Notes under the pieces: model-generated
What the model saw: only the letters and a program-made list of their open reading frames with translations
The model's database searches: none
Told to the model about the DNA's origin: nothing
In this document: piece after piece, positions 1-8,475 of the stretch
How the letters are laid out: every line of letters starts with the position of its first letter
How positions within the stretch are numbered: position 1 is the first letter of the stretch
NCBI GenBank assembly: GCA_020354575.1
Contig: CP070649.1
Location: forward strand, 1,666,874 to 1,699,073
Length of the DNA: 32,200 nucleotides
Reading direction: 5' to 3'
From: Candidatus Bathyarchaeota archaeon
GTDB lineage: Archaea; Thermoproteota; Bathyarchaeia; Bathyarchaeales; SOJC01
Program-made: the position numbers and the translations under genes

Positions 1-261
1 TACAATCTTGAAAGACTTTTTAATGTGCGAGAAGGACTAACAAGAGCCAATGACAATCTCCCAAAACGCTTATTAGAGGAACCATTGCCTGAAGGCCCAG
101 CTAAAGGACAAGTTGTTAATCTGAAACCTCTCTTAGATGCTTATTACGAGTTTCGCGGATGGAATAAGATGGGCATCCCAACGCCTGAAAAATTAGATGA
201 ATTGGGATTAGACTGGACCTTGAGAGAGTTAGGCTCTATAAAGATCAAGTCAAGTAGTTGA
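1..261 (+). CDS. Aldehyde:ferredoxin oxidoreductase, C-terminal end (partial)
   Basis: The reading frame is open from the window edge and ends in TGA at 259-261, so only the last 86 residues are seen. They match the C-terminal end of the tungsten-pterin AOR family: FNVREGLTRANDNLPKR, then EEPLPEGPAKGQ, then YYEFRGWNKMGIPTPEKL and a closing LDELGL helix. AOR enzymes oxidise aldehydes to carboxylic acids with ferredoxin as electron acceptor, or run in reverse, in the cytoplasm. The acyl-CoA ligase gene starts only six bases after this stop, so the two are probably co-transcribed: AOR makes (or reduces) an acid and the ligase activates it. The substrate class cannot be told because the active-site part lies outside the window. 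Confidence 0.93.
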   Translation, partial: YNLERLFNVREGLTRANDNLPKRLLEEPLPEGPAKGQVVNLKPLLDAYYEFRGWNKMGIPTPEKLDELGLDWTLRELGSIKIKSSS

Positions 262-267
262 AAATCC

Positions 268-1956
268 TTGACTAAAGAAGTTGATTATTCGGATAAACCT
301 TGGCAGAAAAGCTATTTCATCGGTCCTTTCAAACTAGCAAAGACAAATGAACCATACCCTAAAATTCCAGTTTCAGATTTTCTAGATACTGCCGCTGCTA
401 ATTACCCCAATCAAATTGCTTGTGTATATCTAGGCGAGGAAGTCACCTATCGCGAGTTGAAACTTAAAGTAGATAAATTGGCAGCAGCCCTTACAGATCT
501 AGGTGTTAGAAAAGGTGACAGAGTCGCTACAATATTGCCAAATTGCCCTCAGTTTATCATTAGTGATTACGCGATCATGAAGGTAGGAGCAATACACGTT
601 CCAATTAGTATATTGCATAAGGCTCCTGATCTGCTCTATGAACTAGGCGAATCAGCAGCTAAAACTATAATTTGTTCCTATCGACGCCTTGATCGAGTGA
701 TTTCTATCAAAGATAAGACTAGCCTTAGAAACATAATCTTTACGTTAGTTCCAATTTTTCCGGATTATTCTTTACCAGAAATCGGAGAAACTTCTGGAGC
801 ACTTCGGCTAGAAGAACTATTAGAGAAGTATCCACCTGATCCTCCCGAGGTTGAGATAAATCCAACCACAGATCTGGCGTTGTTACCATTTACTGGTGGC
901 ACTACTGGAGTCCCAAAAGGGACAATGCTAACTCACTTCAACATTACTACAAATGTGATACAGGGACTTCAGTGGATGATGAAGCCTTTAGCGGGGGGGA
1001 TCAAAGGAAAATCCTCTGTTGTGATTTGCGTTCCTGCTTTTCATCAATTTGGACACTATGGCGTGCACGCCTCAATTTCTTGGGGGTTACGAATGTTTTT
1101 GGTAGATCCAAGAGACATTGACTCTATTGTGAACATAATAAATGAACGTCGGCCTTTCATGGTTATGGGTGTCCCCACGCATTACATGCTCTTGTTAACT
1201 AAAAACCTTCGCAGAATGCAGATATTCTGCTATTCCGGTGCTGCTGCTCTTCCTCAAGAAGTGGCCGAGAAGATTGAGAAAAAGATTGGCGTTCCAATGG
1301 GGGAGGGCTATGGTTTGACAGAGGCAACAGCAGCTACTCATCTCAATCTTTCTGCCTTTTCAAAGGTAACAGGTTTCATGACTAACGTGAAAAGATCGAT
1401 TGGCGTTCCAATTCCAGATACGGATGTTACAATCATCGATCCTGAGACTGGTGACGAGGTTCCAGCTGGTAAAACTGGAGAGTTGCATATACGCGGTCCG
1501 CAGGTGATGAAGGGCTATTGGCCTACACCTGGCAAAGGTTTAAAAGATGGCTGGCTTGCCACAGGAGATATTGCAAGAATGGATGAGGATGGGTATTTCT
1601 TCATTGTTGATCGAATCAAGGACATGATCAATGTATCAGGAATGAAGGTTTACTCTAGACTCATTGACGATATTTTGTATGAACATCCTGCAGTTAATGC
1701 AGCAGGGGCTATAGGCCTTCCTGACCCTGAGCGTCCTGGAAGTGAAAGAATAAAAGTTTTCATTGCGTTGAAAGGGGAATTTGATGGAAAAGTGACGCCT
1801 AAGGACATAATTGAGTATTGTAGAAAAAAGCTTCCACCATATGCTGTGCCAAAATTTGTGGAATTTCGGGATAAATTACCTTTGACTCTGGCAATGAAAA
1901 TTTTCAAGAGAAAACTCAAGGAAGAAGAGTTGGAAAAAATTAAAGCAGCGACGTAA
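268..1956 (+). CDS. AMP-forming acyl-CoA synthetase (FadD-like, ANL superfamily)
   Basis: A complete 562-residue adenylate-forming acid:CoA ligase starting at TTG 268, six bases after the AOR stop. The ATP/AMP loop TGGTTGVPKG is at residues 209-218, the second adenylation motif YGLTEA at 348-353, the TGD aspartate motif near 432-434, and the hinge region DRIKDMINVSGMKVY at 448-462. The C-terminal catalytic lysine is probably K544 in AMKIFKRKL, where the usual glycine before the lysine is methionine. The family makes acyl-AMP and then acyl-CoA with release of AMP and pyrophosphate. The chain-length or aryl specificity cannot be read from sequence. Coupling to AOR suggests activation of a fatty, branched or aromatic acid derived from an aldehyde. 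The hinge reads YSRLIDD where YPxEIE is common, a modest deviation. Confidence 0.93.
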   Translation: MTKEVDYSDKPWQKSYFIGPFKLAKTNEPYPKIPVSDFLDTAAANYPNQIACVYLGEEVTYRELKLKVDKLAAALTDLGVRKGDRVATILPNCPQFIISDYAIMKVGAIHVPISILHKAPDLLYELGESAAKTIICSYRRLDRVISIKDKTSLRNIIFTLVPIFPDYSLPEIGETSGALRLEELLEKYPPDPPEVEINPTTDLALLPFTGGTTGVPKGTMLTHFNITTNVIQGLQWMMKPLAGGIKGKSSVVICVPAFHQFGHYGVHASISWGLRMFLVDPRDIDSIVNIINERRPFMVMGVPTHYMLLLTKNLRRMQIFCYSGAAALPQEVAEKIEKKIGVPMGEGYGLTEATAATHLNLSAFSKVTGFMTNVKRSIGVPIPDTDVTIIDPETGDEVPAGKTGELHIRGPQVMKGYWPTPGKGLKDGWLATGDIARMDEDGYFFIVDRIKDMINVSGMKVYSRLIDDILYEHPAVNAAGAIGLPDPERPGSERIKVFIALKGEFDGKVTPKDIIEYCRKKLPPYAVPKFVEFRDKLPLTLAMKIFKRKLKEEELEKIKAAT

Positions 1957-1989
1957 ATGGCTAAGGGGTAGGCCTTTGCATTTGTGAAA

Positions 1990-3156
1990 TTAGAATTCTA
2001 CTCGATCTCCATTATAAGCTGAAAGGAAGAGTCTTCTAAGGTCCTCTGTGCTGGGAACGCGAGGGTTTACGAAAACGCCAGTGGAACTTGCTGCTCTTTT
2101 TATTAAATCATCAAGCCTCTTTTCAAAATCCTCCTTGTTTATTCCTAATTCTTTGATAGATGAAGGTTCTCCCAATTGATGATTAAGCTGCCGTAGTTCT
2201 TTGATCAACTTTTCTGTGGCATCTTCGTCTACCCTCGCTTCAATGCCTACTGCTCTGGCAATTTCGGCATATCTGTGTCTAGCTTCAATGGCACTAAATT
2301 CCATCGAATATGGTAACAATATACCTACCGCTTTTCCATGATAAATATTAAAAATGATTCCAAGAGAATGCCCCATCGCATGGGCGACACCCACCTGTGA
2401 ATTACTAAAGGCCATACCCGCCATCGTAGCAGCATTATGCATCTTCTCCCTCGCCTCTTTATCATTTGGATTCTTGTACGCTCTAAGAAGATAAGTGAAA
2501 ACAAACTGAATTGCCCTCAACGCCAAGGCATCAGTGAAATCGTTACTCCATTGTGAAACATACGCTTCCACAGCATGAGCCAAAACATCCAATCCGGTGT
2601 GGGCCCTCAGCTCTTGAGACATCGATCTCGGTAGCTCTGGATCAATGATTGCGACATCAGCAACCAATTCTCTTGAAGGCAACTCTAATTTCATCTCGTT
2701 CTTTGTATCTGTAATTATTGCTGCCCAAGTAGCTTCAGATCCGGATCCACTGGTTGTTGAAATGCAGATTAATCTCGCTCTTTCTCTTAAGCCAAGGCTG
2801 GCAAATGGGTTGATCTCCTCTACCTCAATGTCAGGGTTCGCATACACCACCCATATGGCTTTTGCTGCATCCATACAACTCCCTCCACCTAGCCCGATAA
2901 TCCAATCCGGTTCAAAACGGCGAGCAACTTTAGCTCCTTGCATTATCGTCTCGATACAGGGTTCAGGTTCTACGTCATCAAATACACTAATTGCTAACCC
3001 AGCTTTTGCCAAGTGCCCGGCAACCCTTTCCACGAAGCCAAGTTTTTGAATGATCTTATCTGTAATTATCAACGCTTTTTGACCCTCAATGTTTTCCAAA
3101 TATTCGAGAGCCCCATCACCCAATACAATTGTTCGAGGAAATGTTAACTCCCACAT
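1990..3156 (-). CDS. Iron-containing alcohol dehydrogenase
   Basis: A full-length 388-residue group III (iron-dependent) alcohol dehydrogenase starting at ATG 3156. The nucleotide-binding glycine stretch GLGGGSCMDAAK is at residues 88-99, and STTSGSGSEAT near 133-143 is the family pattern. The metal ligands are visible as D190 and H194 (in LDVLAHAVEAY), H259 (in GVAHAMGH) and H273 (in YHGKAVG), with the 14-residue spacing between the last two histidines seen in FucO-type enzymes. It should interconvert an alcohol and aldehyde or ketone with NAD(P). It converges on the AOR and acyl-CoA ligase genes, so an alcohol-aldehyde-acid route is plausible. The exact substrate is unknown. Confidence 0.93.
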   Translation of the reverse strand: MWELTFPRTIVLGDGALEYLENIEGQKALIITDKIIQKLGFVERVAGHLAKAGLAISVFDDVEPEPCIETIMQGAKVARRFEPDWIIGLGGGSCMDAAKAIWVVYANPDIEVEEINPFASLGLRERARLICISTTSGSGSEATWAAIITDTKNEMKLELPSRELVADVAIIDPELPRSMSQELRAHTGLDVLAHAVEAYVSQWSNDFTDALALRAIQFVFTYLLRAYKNPNDKEAREKMHNAATMAGMAFSNSQVGVAHAMGHSLGIIFNIYHGKAVGILLPYSMEFSAIEARHRYAEIARAVGIEARVDEDATEKLIKELRQLNHQLGEPSSIKELGINKEDFEKRLDDLIKRAASSTGVFVNPRVPSTEDLRRLFLSAYNGDRVEF

Positions 3157-3174
3157 GATCTTTTCATCTCACTT

Positions 3175-3327
3175 TCAAGCAAGCAAACTAATGTCATATC
3201 CCAATGTCATAACAGCTTGCTTTGCTGGTAACTCTATTTCAACATATATGCTATCATCATCTGCATAAATGGATATATCTTCCTTCGGAGTTATGCGAGT
3301 GCCCAAATGGAAATTGGCTCGTGACAA
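3175..3327 (-). CDS. Candidate small protein upstream of the alcohol dehydrogenase
   Basis: The minus strand is open upstream of the alcohol dehydrogenase start, from a TTG at 3325-3327 (or 3304-3306) to TGA at 3175-3177, about 50 residues. The product contains ITPKEDISIYADDDSIYVE followed by IELPAKQAVMTLGYDISLLA, which has a protein-like alternation of charged and hydrophobic residues suggesting beta strands. I do not recognise a family. The stop lies 18 bases before the dehydrogenase ATG, so it could be the first gene of that operon. It could instead be a remnant or a chance open frame. No ATG or GTG start is available. Confidence 0.35.
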   Translation of the reverse strand: MSRANFHLGTRITPKEDISIYADDDSIYVEIELPAKQAVMTLGYDISLLA

Positions 3328-3331
3328 AACA

Positions 3332-3341
3332 CTTATTTTAA
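3332..3341 (+). promoter_or_regulatory. Possible TATA box for the winged-helix gene
   Basis: An A/T-rich stretch (CTTATTTTAA) lies about 64 bases before the ATG at 3400. That would place transcription start near 3363 and leave a leader of about 37 bases. Support is base composition and position only. Confidence 0.3.
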
Positions 3342-3399
3342 TAATGGGTCTACTTCTTTGTGTTCATGCAAATCGACCCATTGATCAAGCTGAGAACCA

Positions 3400-3744
3400 A
3401 TGTCATTAAAAGAAACATTGAAGAGAATTGAGAAAAAGCTAGAAAAGATCGAAGCTGATATTAGAGAAATCAGGCATCACATGCTGGAAGTTAATACAGC
3501 GAATGCAAAGTCCTTTATCCAATTGCCAGACCATTTACGTAAGACCGCAATCGGACTTCTGAAGATTGGACAAGGAACAGCAGGGGAAGTCAGCAAACTC
3601 ACTGGACGCGCACGGGCAGTGGAGAGCGATTACTTGAACCAATTAGAGCGGCAAGGATTCGTTACAAGCTTCAGAAAAAGCAGACAAAAGATCTTTTTAA
3701 TGGAAAGGGACCTACGCCCAAATTCTGATATTAGGAAGAGCTAG
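3400..3744 (+). CDS. Winged-helix (ArsR/MarR-like) protein with N-terminal coiled coil
   Basis: A 114-residue protein starting at ATG 3400; an in-frame TGA sits directly upstream, which fixes this start. Residues 4-30 form a charged heptad-like helix (LKRIEKKLEKIEADIREIRHH), probably a dimerising coiled coil. Residues 45-100 read as a winged helix: LRKTAIGLLKIGQGTAGEVSKL fits helix 1 and the recognition region, followed by ARAVESDYLNQLERQGFV and a short basic beta wing (FRKSRQKIFLM). It is probably a DNA-binding transcription regulator. The same fold also occurs in non-regulatory archaeal proteins. It is transcribed divergently from the alcohol dehydrogenase, which is a possible target. Confidence 0.7.
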   Translation: MSLKETLKRIEKKLEKIEADIREIRHHMLEVNTANAKSFIQLPDHLRKTAIGLLKIGQGTAGEVSKLTGRARAVESDYLNQLERQGFVTSFRKSRQKIFLMERDLRPNSDIRKS

Positions 3745-3864
3745 TTTCTAAATTCAAATCTTAATCAGATATTATTTTCAATAAAGATAGATCAATGCGT
3801 GCATTTCTATGTGCTTCAAAAAGCTTATACGCACAAAGGCTAGTTAAGGCATTTTAGGTGTCAT

Positions 3865-3954
3865 ATGGAGGTGAAAGGCGAGTTGGAAGAAGAAGAATGG
3901 GAAGATGATTGGGAAGACGATGATGATGAAGACTGGGAAGACGAAGAAGAATAG
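3865..3954 (+). CDS. Tiny ultra-acidic tryptophan-repeat protein
   Basis: A 29-residue open frame from ATG 3865 to TAG 3952-3954. A better supported start may be TTG 3883, nine bases after a strong GGAGGTG ribosome site at 3867-3873, giving 23 residues. After the first lysine the chain is almost only E, D and W, with three regularly placed tryptophans (EEWEDDWEDD, then EDWEDEEE). The ribosome site argues that it is translated. I know no family for it. Acidic tails of this kind can mimic nucleic acid or bind basic proteins, but that is inference. It lies between a DNA-binding protein and a membrane protein. Confidence 0.5.
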   Translation: MEVKGELEEEEWEDDWEDDDDEDWEDEEE

Positions 3955-4048
3955 CGCTCCTCTCTGACACTTTGAATAAGATGAATTCTAATAGTTGATA
4001 TAGCAGTCTTCTTGCTCATGCATACATATGTAAAAAATATAAAATCAA

Positions 4049-4513
4049 TTGGATAATGGTCTAGAAGAATGCAAACGAAGAGTGTTCCTATTGATTGGAC
4101 TAAAGAAAGAAAAAGCTAGAGATGCTCTTGTGCAAGGTAGTGTAGCCATCGCAGCTGGCGTTATAATATTTACTGCATTATTTCTACCTTGGTTATCCAC
4201 AGAATATCCAGGAATTTCAGGATTGATCCATCCTAAAGACCAAGCAGCCTTGGTCATTCCTATGACCTTAATTCTCATCACAGTCTTGAATATCTTTGGT
4301 GGGGCAATACACATTTTGGGATATACTGTGGGCATCCAACTCGCTACGGTCACATCAGCCATAGCGTTTTTTATTTCAGTAATGGTAATTGTGATCACTG
4401 TTGCCAGTGCAGACAATTTCGAAGGCAGTACGCTTGATCTCTTAATTGGCCCGTGGATAAGTGCTGCTGGTTCAATCTTTGGTGCTATTAGTTCAAAACT
4501 TGAACGAAACTAA
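4049..4513 (+). CDS. Small multi-pass membrane protein of unknown function
   Basis: Up to 154 residues from TTG 4049, but an A/T-rich TATA-like stretch (4031-4044) lies directly before that codon. The true start may therefore be GTG 4082 or TTG 4091. Three or four hydrophobic helices are evident: SVAIAAGVIIFTALFLPWL, LVIPMTLILITVLNIFGGA, TVTSAIAFFISVMVIVITVA and a weaker LLIGPWISAAGSIFGAIS. The N-terminus is basic and the C-terminus ends in KLERN, consistent with cytoplasmic ends. No catalytic motif is visible and I do not recognise the family. Confidence 0.7.
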   Translation: MDNGLEECKRRVFLLIGLKKEKARDALVQGSVAIAAGVIIFTALFLPWLSTEYPGISGLIHPKDQAALVIPMTLILITVLNIFGGAIHILGYTVGIQLATVTSAIAFFISVMVIVITVASADNFEGSTLDLLIGPWISAAGSIFGAISSKLERN

Positions 4514-4575
4514 GAACCAAAGTGCGTGTGTTTTTTGGTCAATATACAATTGAAGTGAATTTTGTCAAGAATACT

Positions 4576-4587
4576 AAATTTAAATAG
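4576..4587 (+). promoter_or_regulatory. TATA box for the small basic protein gene
   Basis: The stretch AAATTTAAATAG is centred about 36 bases before ATG 4617. That predicts transcription start near 4608 and a leader of about nine bases, typical of archaeal short-leader mRNAs. Confidence 0.5.
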
Positions 4588-4616
4588 TCTCAAACTAGTT
4601 CTATAACTGAAAATCC

Positions 4617-4739
4617 ATGAGTGGAAGCATGAGAGGCGAAACTCGAGAAAAGAAACCTAAGCCTCTAACTAAGAAAGAAAGAAAGGAAAAGAGGAAAAAA
4701 AGAAGACTCGCAAGAATGCAAAGGCAAAGAAGCGAGTAA
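4617..4739 (+). CDS. Tiny highly basic protein (40 residues)
   Basis: An open frame from ATG 4617 to TAA 4737-4739 behind a good TATA-like box. The product is mostly K, R and E in one predicted helix (PLTKKERKEKRKKRRLARMQ). Such short lysine/arginine-rich proteins usually bind RNA, DNA or the ribosome; that role is inferred from composition only. It converges with the ACD gene, whose stop begins nine bases downstream on the opposite strand. Together with the acidic protein at 3865 it makes a pair of oppositely charged tiny proteins either side of one membrane protein gene. Confidence 0.55.
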   Translation: MSGSMRGETREKKPKPLTKKERKEKRKKRRLARMQRQRSE

Positions 4740-4747
4740 AACTTATG

Positions 4748-7417
4748 CTAACTAAGATCTAGTCCCGCTCTTATCATGTCCTCATCTAACGGCTTAATAC
4801 TAAAACCCTTCTTTGTGCATAATCCCAGCATTCTAAGATTTTGGGAAAGAATATCTCCATGTATCGTTTTTAGTTTCATATCTTTGCCTATTTTAACTAT
4901 ACAGTCTACTAATTTGGACCCAAGACCAAGCCCTTGCCATTGATCACTTACGACAACGGCAAACTCTCCGGCTTTCTGCCCAGGTAGGATGATGAGTCTG
5001 ACAACACCAATGATTTTTCGTGCATTGTCATCTTCAATTTCGGCTATTATAGCGATTTCTCGGTTATAGTCGATATTACAATATCTAGTTAATGTCTGGT
5101 GGGTCATTTCTTTAATAACCTGAAAAAATCGAAAGCGCATGGTTTCTTCGGAAAGAGAGTGAAATAACTCACCAAGGAGGATTTCATCTTCGGGCTTTAT
5201 GGGGCGAAGAAGCGTTTTAACATTATTTTTCAGTTTCCACTCAGTGGAATGCTTCTTGGGGTAAGGTGCAATTACAAGCTGTTCATAGGGCTTGGCTTGC
5301 GTTAGAATCTTATCTGGATCTATCACTATACGAGCGTCCACTGCTACCGCATCTTTTTTATCAATAATAAGAGGGTTCACATCCATTTCTTTTATTTCTG
5401 GAAAATCCATTACTAGCTGAGAAAATTTCACCAGGATCTCTTCGAGAAGTTTGAGATTGATCTGGCAATCATCTGTATCTGAAAAGAGGGAGTATATTGA
5501 TGTTTTTTCCATCAGCCTTCTGGCAAGCACCTGATTTAATGGGGGGAATCCGATGCTAACATCTTTTAATAATTCAGCAGCCACTCCGCCCATACCAAAT
5601 ACGATGACGGAGCCAAATTGTGGATCCTTCTTGGAGCCAAGAAGCAGCTCATACCCCCTTTTCTTGACCAAGGGCTGAAGAATTGTACCATTGAATTTTG
5701 CTTTTCTGTATTTTTTAATCCTTTGAGCCAAATCTTGGAAACGTTGCTTAACTTCCGTTGCTGAGCGAACATCCAGAATAACACCTCTAGCTTTTGATTT
5801 GTGAGTTATTTGTGGCGAAAGCGCCTTCATTACAATTGGGTATCCAATCTTTGAAGCAAACTCCACTGCCTTTTCAGGAGTTTTTGCTATAACAGATTCT
5901 GTTATAGGGATTTTGTATGCTTGCAAAAATTGCATTGATTCTGGTTCTGTTAAAACAGTGCGTCCCTCAGCATAGACTTTCTTCAATGTCTTTCTCAGAG
6001 ATGCTGGAATTGACAACTCTAAAGAGAGCTCTTCGGGTGTCTCATAGAGAAGTTCTAGGTTCTGTGCATAACTCCACATGTACATAAAAGTAGAAACAGC
6101 TTGCTCTGGAGTCATAAAAGAGGGGATACCTTTCTTGCGTAATATCTTTCTAGCCTCTCTGCAACCTTCTTCACCCATGAATGAAGTGAGAATGGGTTTT
6201 GCGGTATTTTCAGACAGCTTTACAATTGCTTCTGCGGTTTTGGCAGGGTCAGATGCACCTTGCGGAGTATAAATTACTAAAAAACCATCACTGTTGGGAT
6301 CTTTAAAGCAAATTTCCATAACTTTCCGGAATCTATCTGTAGTTGCTTCTTCCAATATATCAATAGGGTTTAAATTACTACAATAAGGAGGTAGAATCTC
6401 ACCTAAGGCTTGAAGGACTTCATTGCTTAGTGATGAAAGTTTTCCGCCTTGAGCTATCAAGGAATCTGTTGCCATTATTCCAGGTCCTCCAGCGTTTGTG
6501 ATGATAGTAAGGCTGGAGCCCTTTGGATTTGGCTGCATAGCCAGCGCTTCAGCGCAGTTGAAGAGGTCACTTATGGCCTCAACACGTACAATTCCAGCAC
6601 GTCGGAAGGCAGCATCATAAATTGCATCTTCCCCGCATAATGCTCCCGTATGACAGATAGCGGCTTCAGCGCTCTCACTAAATTTGCCAGCTTTCACTAC
6701 AATGATCGGTTTTGCACGAGCAAAACCTCTCGCAGCGCTTAGGAATTTTCTTGCATTTTTAATTGATTCAATATAGAGAATAATGCTCTTTGTCTTAGGA
6801 TCTGTCCCAAAATAGTCAATCAAGTCTCCAAAGTCCACATCCAGCATTGAACCAATGGAAACCAACGCACTAAATCCAACTTGAGCTTCAGAAGCCCAAT
6901 CCAAAACAGAAGCGCAAAGAGCTGCGCTTTGTGAAATAAAGGCTATTTTCCCTTCTTTGGCTGCTTTATTCGCAAAAGTAGCATTCAATTTTTCACTAGG
7001 ACGCATAGCACCTAAGCTGTTGGGTCCTATTATGCGCATATCATACTGATTTCTAATTTCAAGAATTCGCTTCTCAAGCTTTTCTCCTTCTTCTCCAGCT
7101 TCCCTAAAGCCAGCTGAAATAATAATGATCGCGGATACTCCTGCCCTTCCACACTCCTCAATGATTTGAGGTATTGTGTGAGCTGGTGTGGCTATAATTG
7201 CAAGATCTACTTGTCGAGGGACCCTTTCAATTGTCGGATAAGCTGTAATCCCCTGCACGGTGGGTCTGAATGGATTAACAGGGTAGACTGCCCCTTTGTA
7301 ACCAACACCAATTAAGTTTCGTATCAGCTTGGCGCCTAATGTTTCCTCTTTATCACTTGCTCCTATAACGGCTATTCTTCGGGGATGAAAAATCTTATCG
7401 AGGTTTTCAACACCCAA
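4748..7417 (-). CDS. ADP-forming acyl-CoA (acetyl-CoA) synthetase fused to a GNAT acetyltransferase domain
   Basis: An 889-residue protein starting at TTG 7417; a TAA lies just upstream in frame. Domains in order: CoA-binding Rossmann domain (about 1-130, IAVIGASDKEETLGAKL), succinyl-CoA-ligase-like domains (about 150-450), ATP-grasp (about 480-710) and GNAT (about 720-889, QWQGLGLGSKL acetyl-CoA loop). The phosphohistidine site is intact: H256 in ICHTGALCGEDA. The ATP-grasp histidine motif ITHKSKARGV is also present. The enzyme should convert acyl-CoA, ADP and phosphate to acid, CoA and ATP, the ATP-yielding step of archaeal acetogenesis. The fused GNAT resembles the architecture of the bacterial protein acetyltransferase Pat/PatZ, where the synthetase part is reported inactive; here it looks active. 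Its neighbour is the C1 enzyme Mtd. Confidence 0.93.
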   Translation of the reverse strand: MGVENLDKIFHPRRIAVIGASDKEETLGAKLIRNLIGVGYKGAVYPVNPFRPTVQGITAYPTIERVPRQVDLAIIATPAHTIPQIIEECGRAGVSAIIIISAGFREAGEEGEKLEKRILEIRNQYDMRIIGPNSLGAMRPSEKLNATFANKAAKEGKIAFISQSAALCASVLDWASEAQVGFSALVSIGSMLDVDFGDLIDYFGTDPKTKSIILYIESIKNARKFLSAARGFARAKPIIVVKAGKFSESAEAAICHTGALCGEDAIYDAAFRRAGIVRVEAISDLFNCAEALAMQPNPKGSSLTIITNAGGPGIMATDSLIAQGGKLSSLSNEVLQALGEILPPYCSNLNPIDILEEATTDRFRKVMEICFKDPNSDGFLVIYTPQGASDPAKTAEAIVKLSENTAKPILTSFMGEEGCREARKILRKKGIPSFMTPEQAVSTFMYMWSYAQNLELLYETPEELSLELSIPASLRKTLKKVYAEGRTVLTEPESMQFLQAYKIPITESVIAKTPEKAVEFASKIGYPIVMKALSPQITHKSKARGVILDVRSATEVKQRFQDLAQRIKKYRKAKFNGTILQPLVKKRGYELLLGSKKDPQFGSVIVFGMGGVAAELLKDVSIGFPPLNQVLARRLMEKTSIYSLFSDTDDCQINLKLLEEILVKFSQLVMDFPEIKEMDVNPLIIDKKDAVAVDARIVIDPDKILTQAKPYEQLVIAPYPKKHSTEWKLKNNVKTLLRPIKPEDEILLGELFHSLSEETMRFRFFQVIKEMTHQTLTRYCNIDYNREIAIIAEIEDDNARKIIGVVRLIILPGQKAGEFAVVVSDQWQGLGLGSKLVDCIVKIGKDMKLKTIHGDILSQNLRMLGLCTKKGFSIKPLDEDMIRAGLDLS

Positions 7418-7556
7418 TTAATACTGCCCCACTTCATAAAACGCTTCGTCGTATCTAAAAATGTAAACCCGCTTAATAAATTCCATTTTAATAAAGCTAG
7501 TCAACTGTAAGCTCCCTTCGTTATATTTGCGAGAAAAAGCTGAATCAAAACCTGTG

Positions 7557-8402
7557 TCATTTCCCTGGTGTTTCAGGGGATGACAACAATTTCTCTTTGA
7601 TTTTAAGCCTACCATCCTTAGCATGTGGTGTTCTTAATAATTTATCACTAGATTTTTCTATCTCTCTTGCAGCATCAGCAAGCTCAGCGCTTGTTTGAGC
7701 TATTTCATGGGCACACGCCACAAGAGGAATATATTTCCCTTTATCTTTTTCAACGAAACATGCCTTTGCATTGATTTCTGCAGCCTTCTTCAACAGCTCA
7801 TAAGCTGCCATAGCTTTGGCCATTGCATATGGATTTCGAAAATTCTGGGACTTCCGGATATAATCTGTATCAATGACTAACTTTGGCAGAGAGAGCTTCG
7901 ATTCTGCTTTCAAAGCATAAATTAGCTTATCAATTTCTTGAAAAATCAGTCGAAAAACTCCAGTGCATGCTAGAACTTTGATGACATTGGCGTTGAAAAT
8001 GGCCATCTCAATCGGGTCAAGAAATTCCTTTCGTGCTCCAATGAGAGGATCCCCCATAATTATCATGTAGCCTAACCCTTGCTCATCAATCTCAGCTTTT
8101 ACACGTCTTCCAGGTCCATCTGTCAAAATGATTGTTGGCAATTCTTTTTTTGACAGGATCTCTCGTGCTTTGGCAGGTCCAGGAGCAGATGTGTTAGGTG
8201 AAATAAGAAGCAAAATATCAGAGTTAAATTCAAGAATTTTCCCTATAGAATTCTCTATAGCTTCAACATCCATTTTTGATCCAGTTGTCACAGTTCGGAC
8301 AATTATATCTTTGCGATCAGCCAATTCATCCAAAAGTAACTCCAATATGGGGGCTGTTCCGATATTGCCACATTTAAAAACTCCTACGCAGACTTTGTCC
8401 AT
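7557..8402 (-). CDS. mtd: F420-dependent methylene-tetrahydromethanopterin dehydrogenase
   Basis: A 281-residue protein, the normal length for Mtd, starting at ATG 8402. The N-terminus VGVFKCGNIGTAPILELLLD, the stretch ISPNTSAPGPAKAREIL, the pattern EQGLGYMIIMGDPLIGARKE and FLDPIEMAIFNANVIKVLA are all characteristic of this family, which has few look-alikes. It transfers hydride between methylene-H4MPT and methenyl-H4MPT with coenzyme F420 in the cytoplasm, one step of the archaeal methyl branch. It has its own TATA-like box and lies between the Mer operon and ACD, all on the same strand, so C1 reduction and ATP formation from acetyl-CoA are encoded side by side. Confidence 0.96.
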   Translation of the reverse strand: MDKVCVGVFKCGNIGTAPILELLLDELADRKDIIVRTVTTGSKMDVEAIENSIGKILEFNSDILLLISPNTSAPGPAKAREILSKKELPTIILTDGPGRRVKAEIDEQGLGYMIIMGDPLIGARKEFLDPIEMAIFNANVIKVLACTGVFRLIFQEIDKLIYALKAESKLSLPKLVIDTDYIRKSQNFRNPYAMAKAMAAYELLKKAAEINAKACFVEKDKGKYIPLVACAHEIAQTSAELADAAREIEKSSDKLLRTPHAKDGRLKIKEKLLSSPETPGK

Positions 8403-8432
8403 ATATTCACCAACTCAACAGTAACGACTAGA

Positions 8433-8442
8433 ATATATTAAA
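8433..8442 (-). promoter_or_regulatory. TATA box for mtd
   Basis: Minus-strand TTTAATATAT is centred about 36 bases before the mtd ATG at 8402. That predicts a transcript starting near 8411 with a leader of about nine bases containing a short GGTG. Confidence 0.5.
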
Positions 8443-8475
8443 TTTAAGTTGATAAGGTAAAAGCATGAACACATA

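Noticed and set aside
2645-3049. 134-codon open frame opposite the alcohol dehydrogenase
   Set aside because: The minus strand encodes a clear full-length dehydrogenase; the opposite frame has no recognisable protein features.
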